A DNA stretch of 37,037 nucleotides from positions 1 to 37,037 of the forward strand of contig JAGBKP010000191.1 in assembly GCA_017635875.1 (NCBI GenBank). The letters run 5' to 3'. Below, piece after piece: positions 13,245-20,977 of the stretch. Position 1 is the first letter of the stretch. Every line of letters starts with the position of its first letter. Below the pieces are notes generated by a model. That model made no database searches and was not told where the DNA came from. It saw only the letters and a program-made list of their open reading frames with translations. The translations under genes and the position numbers were made by a program. This stretch comes from Selenomonadaceae bacterium (GTDB lineage Bacteria; Bacillota; Negativicutes; Selenomonadales; Selenomonadaceae).

Positions 13245-13718
13245 ATGAAAACAGGACGACCTTTGAAATATGGCACGGCGGACGAGCTGGAAGAAGCGAT
13301 TGAAGCGTATTTTGAAAAGTGCAAAGATGAACTTGTTTATAACGATGACGGAGAAGTTGCGACTGATAAAGGCGGAAATCCGATATTTATTCCACATCCG
13401 CCGACGATTGCCGGACTTGCCCGCGCTCTTGGATTTATGGACAGACAATCACTTTATGACTATGCTGACCGTGAAGAATTTTCTTGCACAATAAAAAACG
13501 CTATCACGCGCATAGAAGAATATGCAGAACAACATCTTTATATTGGACGAGCAACCGGAGCGATTTTCTGGCTGAAGAATCACGGCTGGAAAGATGAAAA
13601 GAAAATTGATGCTAACATAAATGATTCCTCGCTGTTTGAAGCGGGCGTTGAAGAAAGAGCGAAAAAATATGAGAAAGTTAAACCTATCAAGCGACGTAAA
13701 AAAGCTGCTAAAAAATGA
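13245..13718 (+). CDS. terS: Terminase small subunit (Gp3-like DNA packaging protein)
   Basis: 157 residues. The motif chain GRPLKYGTADELEEAIEAYF, PPTIAGLARALGFMDRQSLY and GAIFWLKNHGWKDEK is characteristic of the phage Gp3-like small terminase family. The protein recognises the packaging site and recruits the large subunit. A basic C-terminal tail (KPIKRRKKAAKK) fits DNA or partner binding. Ribosome site GAAAGGATAAT. Confidence 0.9.
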   Translation: MKTGRPLKYGTADELEEAIEAYFEKCKDELVYNDDGEVATDKGGNPIFIPHPPTIAGLARALGFMDRQSLYDYADREEFSCTIKNAITRIEEYAEQHLYIGRATGAIFWLKNHGWKDEKKIDANINDSSLFEAGVEERAKKYEKVKPIKRRKKAAKK

Positions 13719-15165
13719 TTTAGTGCCTTTTCGCGATGTTGTGTTGCTGAATGACCCAGCGACAGAATGTGCGCCTGCCGGTTTTCATCATACTTTTTCA
13801 GACGAATTACTGCACGGGAAGCAGCACGTTGTCATTGAAGCGTTCCGTGAGAGTGCAAAATCAAGTTATGTATTGCGAGCGTTCCCGCTGCATTGTTTGG
13901 CTTATCCGTCAAAAAGTATGGATTTAATCGTTATCATAAAACAAAATCAACGACTTGCCGGAGATAAGCTGCTTGAAATAGAGAACGAATATCGTTCAAA
14001 TCCGGTGCTGCAACATAACCTTGTCCAGATAAGAACGGCTACGCGGGATATGTTCTCGGTTGATGTGAAGAACGAAGCCGGAGAAATCATCAACGTTGTT
14101 ATTGTGGCGTTCGGAAAACACGCTTCAATTCGTGGCTTGAACATCTCAGACAGACGACCTAAAATTATCATATTAGATGATATTCAAGATAAGGATGACG
14201 TTAGAAGCGAAACAATCACGGCGGCAGACTGGGACTGGTTTGTATCTGATGTAATGTTCTTGGGAAAATCTGTCCGACTGTTCTTTATCGGAAATAATCT
14301 CGGCGACAAGTGCGTAATTGAACGCTGTATAAATAACGCTGACACAATGGGCTTTAAGGCAATCCGAATTCCGGTAATTATAGACGGGAAACCGGCTTGG
14401 GAAGCCCGTGATAAAATGGAAGATATTATCAAAGAGCGAGACAATTACGCGGCTATTGGTAAGCTGGACATCTGGATGCAAGAAAAGATGTGTCAAGCCG
14501 TTGCTGAAGAAAACAGAACATTTAAGGAAGAAGACTATCGGTATTATTCGCCATCCGGAAAATGGGATTTAGTGAAGCGGTGTAATCTGTTTGCTTGTCT
14601 TGACCCTGCGTCATCACTTAATCCGGAGAGCTGCTATCGGGCAATTACGTTGACCGGAGTTGATGCGGACAATCATTGGTTTTTGCTTGACTGTAAATAT
14701 GGGCGTTGGGATAGCGCGGAAATGATTGATATTATTTTTGGGCTGGTTACGACATATCACTTGCAGAACTTTTATATTGAGAAAGGTTGGTGGGAGCAAG
14801 TTATGCAGCCGTTCTTAACAAAAGAAATGCAGCGGCGAAATGTGTTTTTCAACGTGATTCCGCTTGAACACGGTAAAATTGGCTCAAAACTGGAGCGAAT
14901 AAAGTTGCTGCAGCCACGTTTCAAGGCGCATTCGGTTTATTTTCCGGACGATGCTGAATGGTTGGGAGAATTTAAGACCGAACTTGCTGGAGTTACACGA
15001 GACGCTATCAAGAGCGAATATATTGACTGTGTTGATGCGTTCGCAATGACGGAACAGGTAGCTGTTGCTCCGGTAAATGCACGACCGAGTTATGAAGACA
15101 ATATGAGACGAGAACGAGAAGCTGCCAGAAGCTCCGGAAGTTTGTTTGATATTGCCGGTTTTTAG
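13669..15165 (+). CDS. terL: Terminase large subunit (podoviral)
   Basis: 498 residues from ATG 13669, overlapping terS by 50 bases; the frame opens 16 codons earlier without a better site. The ATPase has a variant Walker A, EAFRESAKSSYVL (near residues 61-73), and Walker B IIILDDIQD (near 165-173). The nuclease half has an acidic strand, CLDPASS (near 318), a tryptophan-rich KGWWEQVMQPF, and DCVDAFAM (near 463) as the final acidic cluster. It pumps and cuts DNA at the portal. R-E-S-A-K-S replaces the usual G-K-S/T loop, as in T7-type large terminases. Confidence 0.92.
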   Translation: MRKLNLSSDVKKLLKNDLVPFRDVVLLNDPATECAPAGFHHTFSDELLHGKQHVVIEAFRESAKSSYVLRAFPLHCLAYPSKSMDLIVIIKQNQRLAGDKLLEIENEYRSNPVLQHNLVQIRTATRDMFSVDVKNEAGEIINVVIVAFGKHASIRGLNISDRRPKIIILDDIQDKDDVRSETITAADWDWFVSDVMFLGKSVRLFFIGNNLGDKCVIERCINNADTMGFKAIRIPVIIDGKPAWEARDKMEDIIKERDNYAAIGKLDIWMQEKMCQAVAEENRTFKEEDYRYYSPSGKWDLVKRCNLFACLDPASSLNPESCYRAITLTGVDADNHWFLLDCKYGRWDSAEMIDIIFGLVTTYHLQNFYIEKGWWEQVMQPFLTKEMQRRNVFFNVIPLEHGKIGSKLERIKLLQPRFKAHSVYFPDDAEWLGEFKTELAGVTRDAIKSEYIDCVDAFAMTEQVAVAPVNARPSYEDNMRREREAARSSGSLFDIAGF

Positions 15166-15174
15166 GAGACGAAA

Positions 15175-15576
15175 ATGAATATTTTGTTGGGAAAATCTGC
15201 TTCAATGGAGACAATAAACGGCTGGATTGAACGGGTTAATGCTGAATTTGGACTGACAGAACGTAACGCTTTAAGTTCTCGTTATTTTGAGGCAATAAAA
15301 GACGATTGCATTTTCATCTTTGAGCCGGATTGGGAAGCAGTATTGACGATTGATGTTGATATGTGGATGCGGCGCGAAATGCACGTCGTTTCATACTACG
15401 TTAAAAAAGAATGCCGGAATATCCGGCTTTTTTTGACAATACAAAGAAAGTTTGAGGAATTGGCAAAGGCTTTTGATTGTCAATACCTCGTTCAAGGAAG
15501 CCACTTCGGCGACAGGCTTTATTTTTACCTTGAGCGCAACGGTTATCACGTCGCCACAATGAGAAAGGAATTATAA
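15175..15576 (+). CDS. Phage protein of the Gp13/GNAT-like type (133 aa)
   Basis: An alpha/beta protein (FEPDWEAVLTIDVDMWMRRE then HVVSYYVKKECRNIRLFLTI), ending in HFGDRLYFYLERNGYHVATM. The overall look recalls small acyltransferase-fold phage proteins such as T7 gp13 relatives. I cannot confirm the cofactor motif. It lies between terminase and portal, where such genes occur in podoviruses. AGGAG precedes the ATG. Confidence 0.5.
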   Translation: MNILLGKSASMETINGWIERVNAEFGLTERNALSSRYFEAIKDDCIFIFEPDWEAVLTIDVDMWMRREMHVVSYYVKKECRNIRLFLTIQRKFEELAKAFDCQYLVQGSHFGDRLYFYLERNGYHVATMRKEL

Positions 15577-16008
15577 ATGGGAAGTGCTAAAAAAGCCGTA
15601 AAGGCTGTTGTTAATGCTCCGGTCAAAGCAGTAAAGTCTATTGCTAAAGGAGATATTGCAGGCGTTGCAAACGCTGCAGTTAATGCGGCGACTTTTGGAA
15701 CAGTATCGGTCAATGATAAATCCGGTGTTGTGGATGTTGCTAAAACAACAAGCGATGTTCTCGGACAGATAACAGGGACAACCGCTTTAACGAACGCTAT
15801 TGAAGAAGCGCAAGCGACACAAGAAGCGCAAGCAAACGCTTTAATTGCTGAACAAAAAGCTGCCGAACAGACAGCTAAGGATAAAGCAACGGCTGCCCGC
15901 AGGGCTTATCACGCCAGCGATACAAGAACAATATACACGACCGCGCTTGGAGATGTTGCTGAAAGCGCAAGCGGTGTCAGACGCAAAAGAACTCTGTTAG
16001 GCGGTTAA
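15577..16008 (+). CDS. Ala/Lys-rich virion-associated protein ending RKRTLLGG
   Basis: 143 residues. A basic repetitive N-terminus (KKAVKAVVNAPVKAVKSIAK) and a glutamine/alanine coiled coil (near residues 75-105) lead into GVRRKRTLLGG at the C-terminus. Similar small proteins with a terminal K/R-x-L-GG motif occur just before podoviral portal genes. Function unknown, possibly a minor head protein. The next gene ends in a related RKRKLGG motif. Confidence 0.65.
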   Translation: MGSAKKAVKAVVNAPVKAVKSIAKGDIAGVANAAVNAATFGTVSVNDKSGVVDVAKTTSDVLGQITGTTALTNAIEEAQATQEAQANALIAEQKAAEQTAKDKATAARRAYHASDTRTIYTTALGDVAESASGVRRKRTLLGG

Positions 16009-16009
16009 T

Positions 16010-16177
16010 ATGGAAAGTCAAGAAAAAAACGGAGAAGAAGCAGCAAATGCCGAACATAACCGGCTTGCTGAAGAAAACAAGAATGCTGAATATGTTGATA
16101 CGGGAAAGCAGACGCATTTTGTAAAACATGACGATGCCCCGCAACCTATCAGAAAAAGGAAATTAGGGGGCGAATAA
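16010..16177 (+). CDS. Small protein (55 aa) ending RKRKLGGE
   Basis: A short gene filling the space before the portal: MESQEKNGEEAANAEHNRLA, a hydrophilic middle, then PIRKRKLGGE. It starts one base after the previous stop, with TTAGGCGG upstream. Its TAA shares a base with the portal ATG (TAATG). The length, spacing and shared C-terminal motif with the preceding gene support a real product. No membrane segment; function unknown. Confidence 0.7.
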   Translation: MESQEKNGEEAANAEHNRLAEENKNAEYVDTGKQTHFVKHDDAPQPIRKRKLGGE

Positions 16178-17805
16178 TGGATTTATCAGCTGAAAAAATA
16201 GTCAAGAATTATACAAGCCTTAAAGGTTCGCGTGCTGATTTTGATAATTTATACCAGAAACTGCATAATTATTTTTATGTGGAGAGCGGGAATATTACCG
16301 AAGAACGCAACAAAGGCTCGCAGCTGCACGCGCTGCTTGATAGCACATCACAAGATTGCGCGGATGTTTTGGCTGCAGGGCTTGCAAATTATTTGACGCC
16401 GGAGAGCGCAAAATGGCTGTTTTTGCAGCACTCTAACCGCGAATTGAGGGATAATCCGGAAGTCAAGCAATGGATGCAGGAAGCAACGGAAGAAGTTTTG
16501 TGGACATTGTCGCGCTCTAACTTCTACAATCAGATGCCGATTTTTTATAAGGCAAGCGGTGTCTATGGGACAGCAGCGTTATTCTGCGAAAAGGATGAAA
16601 ACGACGGCGTGCGATTCTATAATATACCGATTAAAAAGCTGTATCTAACGGAAGATGCAAGAGAACGTCCGGCGGAATTTTATCTGCAGTTTGAATATAC
16701 AGCCGAACAAGCATTGTCCCGTTTTGGCGAAAAATGCAGCCAAGAAATTAAAGACGCTTATTCTTCCGGACGTAATGATGATAAAAAATTCAAGTTTATT
16801 TGTTATTTCGGCAAACGTTTTGACCGCGACCCAGACAAGAAAGACAATAAAAATATGCCTATTCGGATGGTGTGGGTTGATGAAAAGTCAAAGCAGATTA
16901 TGCAAGAAAGCGGCTTCTGGAGTATGCCGTGCGTGGCACACCGATTTTATAAGCGTTCGCAGATTGTATATGGATATAGTCCGGCAATGAAGGCGTTACC
17001 TTTTGCCCGTATGGTTAATACAATTACGGACACGATGCTTCGTGCAGCAATGAAACAGGCTGACCCTGCGGTTGCGCTTCCGGATGATGCTTTTTTAGGC
17101 ACGCCGAACTTTAACCCGCGAGCAATCAACTATTATCAGCGCGGCAAGCTCAATCCTAAAGATGAGATTTTTCCGATTGGTAACTTCGGCAATCCGCATA
17201 TTGCGGTTGAACATCTGCAATTTTACCAGCAACAAATTCGCGACACGATGTTTTATAATACATTTCAAGCGTTTAGCGAACTGACAAAGCAGATGACTGT
17301 TCCGGAAGTGATGGAGCGTGTCAACGAAAAGATGACGTTACTTGGTCCCGCAGTCGGGCGATTTATGAATGATGTTCTGCAGCCGCTTATTGAAAAGGTT
17401 GTCAATATTCTTTATGAAGACAATCGTTTGCCAAGAATGCCGGATGTGATGGCTTTTGACCCGACGTATGAAGTCAAATTCGTCGGACGTCTCGTCCAGT
17501 CGCAGCGTCAATCGGAAGTCAACAATATCATTAACGCTTTAACGATTGCCGGACAGCTTCAAGCAATCAATCCGGAAGTCGTTGATAAAATCAACACCGA
17601 TGAAGCGGTGGAAGAAATTTTTGATATTACCGGAGTTACAACGCGTATTTTGAATAGTGAAGCGAAAGTCGGTGAAATCAGAGAACAACGCGCACAAGCA
17701 CAAGCGCAAGCGCAGCAAATGCTAAATGCACAAGCTGCAGCGCAAGCGTATAAGACAGCAGCTGAAGGAGATAAGAATGTCAGAGACAATCAATCTGAAG
17801 GATAA
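16177..17805 (+). CDS. Portal (head-to-tail connector) protein
   Basis: 542 residues, close to T7 gp8 (536). Recognisable podoviral connector features: the N-terminal LYQKLHNYF, DSTSQDCADVLAAGLANYLT, and SPAMKALPFARMVNTITDTM in the middle. A QMTVPEVMERVNEKMTLLGP segment, the central long helix of this family, follows. A glutamine/alanine-rich C-terminal tail completes it. The dodecameric ring is the channel for DNA. The AGGGGGCG site lies at the end of the preceding small gene. Confidence 0.93.
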   Translation: MDLSAEKIVKNYTSLKGSRADFDNLYQKLHNYFYVESGNITEERNKGSQLHALLDSTSQDCADVLAAGLANYLTPESAKWLFLQHSNRELRDNPEVKQWMQEATEEVLWTLSRSNFYNQMPIFYKASGVYGTAALFCEKDENDGVRFYNIPIKKLYLTEDARERPAEFYLQFEYTAEQALSRFGEKCSQEIKDAYSSGRNDDKKFKFICYFGKRFDRDPDKKDNKNMPIRMVWVDEKSKQIMQESGFWSMPCVAHRFYKRSQIVYGYSPAMKALPFARMVNTITDTMLRAAMKQADPAVALPDDAFLGTPNFNPRAINYYQRGKLNPKDEIFPIGNFGNPHIAVEHLQFYQQQIRDTMFYNTFQAFSELTKQMTVPEVMERVNEKMTLLGPAVGRFMNDVLQPLIEKVVNILYEDNRLPRMPDVMAFDPTYEVKFVGRLVQSQRQSEVNNIINALTIAGQLQAINPEVVDKINTDEAVEEIFDITGVTTRILNSEAKVGEIREQRAQAQAQAQQMLNAQAAAQAYKTAAEGDKNVRDNQSEG

Positions 17806-18037
17806 AAACTGCATTGCTGACCTCAATGTAGCATTCAACGACATTGCCAGAGAACATCCAAATGTTATTGCTTTTCTGGAAATGTATTGCGGATTCACAA
17901 CGCCGCTTAACATAAGCGACCCAAATGAAATATCATATTCCAGCGGCAAGCGGGATGTGATTCTTATGATAAAAACACTTATGCGAAATGACATCTTGCC
18001 TGAACAAATCGCACAATATTACGAAAGGAATCTATAA
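17777..18037 (+). CDS. Bbp19-like phage protein (86 aa)
   Basis: Start ATG 17777 with AAGGAG upstream, overlapping the portal end by 29 bases. The pattern FLEMYCGFTTPLN, then YSSGKRDVILMIKTLMRN, fits the small Bbp19-type family named from Bordetella phage BPP-1. That family sits between portal and scaffold genes. Function unknown. Its presence strengthens the BPP-1 relationship. Confidence 0.65.
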   Translation: MSETINLKDKNCIADLNVAFNDIAREHPNVIAFLEMYCGFTTPLNISDPNEISYSSGKRDVILMIKTLMRNDILPEQIAQYYERNL

Positions 18038-18903
18038 TGACCGAAACAATGACAACTGCTCCGGAAACCGGACAGCCAGCGGAAGGCACAAACGGAGCGC
18101 AAACGAACAGCTTTGACTTTGGTTCTGCCTTATCGGTTGAATATAAGGACAATCCGTCAATCGCAAAGTTTGGCGGAGACGTGAACAAACTTGCAAAAAG
18201 CTATTTAAGCCTTGAAAGTTTGATGGGACAAGGACGCGTTGCTATTCCGAAGGATGAAAACGACGCGGTAGCTTGGGGATTGTATGACAAATCATTCAAC
18301 GTTCCAGAAACGGCGGACAAATATGAATTGACCGCTCCGGAAGGCTTTGACCTTAGCGAATTTAAGACGTTGATGAAAAACAATCACATCTCGTCAAACG
18401 TTGCGCAAAAGTTGCTTGATGCACATTTGCACGAATTTGAAGTATATGAAAGTTTGAAAGAGCAGCAAGCCGAAGCAGACAAAGCGAATGCTGAAGCCGC
18501 ATTGAAAAAAGAATGGGGCTTGAAATACGGCGAAAATATGAACGCTGCAAACAAGTTTTTGCAAAAACTCTCTACCGACCAAGAGGAATACAAATATTTC
18601 TTAGGTAAAATTGGGAATGATGCAAAATTTATAAAACTGCTTGCGCGGATGGGAGAATCAATCTCTGAAGGTTCTCTTGGTGGTATGGAAGGACAAGCCT
18701 TCGGATTTACGAAGACCCCGACTGAAGCAAAAGCAGAATTTAACCGCATTATGAGCGACGCGAACGATGCCTATTTTGCAGGTGTAAGAAACAGGAGAAA
18801 CGACCCGACTTGGTGCAGACAAAACAATCAAACGTTTGTCTCTGAACAAGAGAGAAAGGCTCGTGTTGCTTATGTTCAATCGCTTATGCGGATGATGGGA
18901 TAA
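18037..18903 (+). CDS. Capsid scaffolding / assembly protein
   Basis: 288 residues, acidic and mostly helical, against 307 for T7 gp9. The order is an acidic N-terminus, DNPSIAKFGGDVNKLAKSYL (a conserved podoviral scaffold segment), VPETADKYELTAPEGFD, a long coiled coil (near residues 120-160), and a basic C-terminal helix. It lies directly before the capsid gene, as expected. It guides prohead assembly and leaves before DNA packaging. Confidence 0.85.
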   Translation: MTETMTTAPETGQPAEGTNGAQTNSFDFGSALSVEYKDNPSIAKFGGDVNKLAKSYLSLESLMGQGRVAIPKDENDAVAWGLYDKSFNVPETADKYELTAPEGFDLSEFKTLMKNNHISSNVAQKLLDAHLHEFEVYESLKEQQAEADKANAEAALKKEWGLKYGENMNAANKFLQKLSTDQEEYKYFLGKIGNDAKFIKLLARMGESISEGSLGGMEGQAFGFTKTPTEAKAEFNRIMSDANDAYFAGVRNRRNDPTWCRQNNQTFVSEQERKARVAYVQSLMRMMG

Positions 18904-18961
18904 GCGCAAAGCCCCCGAAACAGATTGCCCCCAAAACATTGGACAAGGCTTAAAATTGGCT

Positions 18962-18997
18962 CCGTTGGTAGAAACTACTGACGGTTTTTTTGTTTTT
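18962..18997 (+). terminator. Strong intrinsic terminator between scaffold and capsid
   Basis: A 10-bp stem CCGTTGGTAG/CTACTGACGG (with two G-T pairs) and loop AAA, followed by TTTTTTTGTTTTTT. It probably trims the level of upstream genes relative to capsid, or is partly read through. No clear new promoter is visible before the capsid gene. Confidence 0.8.
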
Positions 18998-19018
18998 TAA
19001 TTTGTGAAAGGAAAAATA

Positions 19019-19921
19019 ATGACTGAATCTACACAGTTTGAGACAAGGGCGCAGGCTTATTCTTCAATAATTCTGCCGCTTGCTCGTCAAGAACGCTCTA
19101 AACTGTATGATAGAGTGTTCATTAAAACCGACTTTACTGGTAAAACTTTTTACCAAGACCAAATCGGCGACTGGACAATGTCGGAAAAAACTTCGGTAAA
19201 TGCCGACACTCCGGAAAATGACCCGAATTTAGGAAGAACGCGCATTGATATTCGCACTTATAACGATGCCCGTTTGCTTGACCGTTCTTTGCAGCTGCAA
19301 GAACTTTCTGACCCGATGTCAATGGCTTCTATTTGTATTCAATCGGCTGTCGGCGTTCAGATTGATAAGGTTATTTATGAAGCACTCGGCAGCGTTGCGT
19401 ATCGTGGCGAAACTGGCGCGACTGCCGTTTCTTTCCCTGCTACACAGGAAATTGACGCTGACTTCGGGTCTGTCGGCACAAACAGCGGTTTAACTGTTAA
19501 AAAATTACGCCGCACAATGAAGATGCTTGATGCTGCAAATGTTCCTTCTACGGATAGAACTTTCGTCGGCACAGCAACAGAAAAAGAGCAATTACTCGGC
19601 ACAACAAAAGCGACTTCTATTGACTACAATAGCGTTCGCGCATTGTGCAGCGGCGAAATTGACACCTTCTTAGGCTTCAAATTCGTATGGCTTGGAGACG
19701 GTATTGTCAACGTTGCAAGCAATATCGCTTCTTGTTACGGCTTCCATAAGACCGGCGTTTGCTTCGGTATGTTGGAAGAATTGTTCTTGCGTATAGATGA
19801 ACGCAAAGACAAATCATACTCTAAGCAAGTGTATTACGAGATTTCTTGCGGTGCTGGACGCTTAGAGGAAAAGAAGGTCGTTAAAGTTAAATGCGACCAG
19901 AGCGTAACTGTAGATGATTAA
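19019..19921 (+). CDS. Major capsid protein
   Basis: 300 residues from ATG 19019 (GAAAGGAAAAATA upstream). Features of podoviral HK97-fold capsids of the BPP-1 type are visible: an N-terminal arm, a GKTFYQDQIGDWTMSEKTSV beta segment (E-loop-like, near residues 40-60), the acidic RIDIRTYNDARLLDRSLQ spine region, and a C-terminal beta domain ending VKVKCDQSVTVDD. Position between scaffold and cement genes agrees. It is somewhat shorter than T7 gp10A (345). Confidence 0.88.
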   Translation: MTESTQFETRAQAYSSIILPLARQERSKLYDRVFIKTDFTGKTFYQDQIGDWTMSEKTSVNADTPENDPNLGRTRIDIRTYNDARLLDRSLQLQELSDPMSMASICIQSAVGVQIDKVIYEALGSVAYRGETGATAVSFPATQEIDADFGSVGTNSGLTVKKLRRTMKMLDAANVPSTDRTFVGTATEKEQLLGTTKATSIDYNSVRALCSGEIDTFLGFKFVWLGDGIVNVASNIASCYGFHKTGVCFGMLEELFLRIDERKDKSYSKQVYYEISCGAGRLEEKKVVKVKCDQSVTVDD

Positions 19922-19935
19922 GAAAGGAGTTTAAT

Positions 19936-20346
19936 ATGGCTACTGTAAATTCTACAACCTACGCCGCACAAGCTGCCGGTAAAATGGCGGTTTCTGCTGG
20001 TATTATGAACACAAGCTTGAAAGTTATTTCCGGTGATTATACCGCTGCTTCAGCGGCTTCCGGAACAATTATCAATTTGTGCAAACTTCCGGAAAACGCT
20101 GTTATTCACGACGTTGTTCTGGATACTGGCGCACTCGGTGCAAGTTCCACAATCAAAGTCGGAGACAGCAATGACGATGACCGCTACATTGCAGCGGCAA
20201 GCACAGCTTCAGCTACAACTTTGAGGGCTGGCGTAACCGGAAAAGGCTATCGCGTCGGGACAAACGCCGGAGACAACCTTTTGATTGCCACCACCGGCGG
20301 GGCTGCAATAACTGGTAAGGTTCACTTTACCGTTGTTTATGCCTAA
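19936..20346 (+). CDS. Head decoration (cement) protein
   Basis: 136 residues, nearly all beta-strand-like and small-residue rich (SGTIINLCKLPENAVIHDVV, then TIKVGDSNDDDRYIA). This suits a jelly-roll. The BPP-1 cement protein is of about this size and also follows the capsid gene, so the call rests on position and composition. Ribosome site AAAGGAG. Confidence 0.75.
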   Translation: MATVNSTTYAAQAAGKMAVSAGIMNTSLKVISGDYTAASAASGTIINLCKLPENAVIHDVVLDTGALGASSTIKVGDSNDDDRYIAAASTASATTLRAGVTGKGYRVGTNAGDNLLIATTGGAAITGKVHFTVVYA

Positions 20347-20353
20347 ACCATAG

Positions 20354-20387
20354 AGGGGGCGGAAATTTCGTCCCCTTTTTCTTTTTT
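20354..20387 (+). terminator. Intrinsic terminator after the cement gene
   Basis: AGGGGGCG (20354..20361), loop GAAATTT, CGTCCCCT (20369..20376), then TTTTCTTTTTT. With the terminator at 18962 it brackets the capsid and cement genes. This suggests that these abundant proteins are made from a separately controlled or processed transcript. Confidence 0.85.
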
Positions 20388-20410
20388 AATTATACACAAG
20401 GGATTTTAAT

Positions 20411-20977
20411 ATGAGCAGAGTTTCAATCGTTAATAAAGCAATAGCGTTCATCGGAGACAACAGAATTACCGACTTGTCTGACGATACAATGACCGCAAAG
20501 GCGTTCAATAATATCTATGTGGACAGTTTAAAAAGTATTCTTTCGGAGTGCTGCTGGAACTTTGCTAAAAAGCGCGTTGTTCTGAATAGATTGACCGAAA
20601 CGCCAGCTTGGGGCGGCGGCAATTACTTTCAGCTTCCTGCGGATGTAGTGCGTATTTTCGAAACCACCGCGCATAAATGGAAAATTGAAGGAAATTATAT
20701 CTTAACGCCGGAATCAAGTGTCGGGATTTTATATACTTATTTATGCGAAGATGACAATAAATATCCGCCGCGTTTTGTTGATGCGTTGGCTTGCCGTTTG
20801 GCTGCAGATGTTTGTTTTGAATTAACAAACAATTCCAGCAAACAAGCGGAGCTTATGAATTTGTATGAAGGACATTATTTGCCGGTTGCAAAATCTATGA
20901 ATGCCCGCGACGGTTCGCCGGATGAAATAAAGGACGACGCTTGGGTTAATGCTGTTTATGATGGGAGATGGGACTAA
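20411..20977 (+). CDS. Tail tubular protein A-like (adaptor/gatekeeper)
   Basis: 188 residues against 196 for T7 gp11. Family features: an N-terminal SIVNKAIAFIGDNRITDLSD, the aromatic core SECCWNFAKKRVVL, YFQLPADVVRIF, and a helical end PRFVDALACRLAADVCFELT. It forms the ring joining portal to nozzle. The stop shares its last base with the next ATG (TAATG). Confidence 0.88.
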   Translation: MSRVSIVNKAIAFIGDNRITDLSDDTMTAKAFNNIYVDSLKSILSECCWNFAKKRVVLNRLTETPAWGGGNYFQLPADVVRIFETTAHKWKIEGNYILTPESSVGILYTYLCEDDNKYPPRFVDALACRLAADVCFELTNNSSKQAELMNLYEGHYLPVAKSMNARDGSPDEIKDDAWVNAVYDGRWD

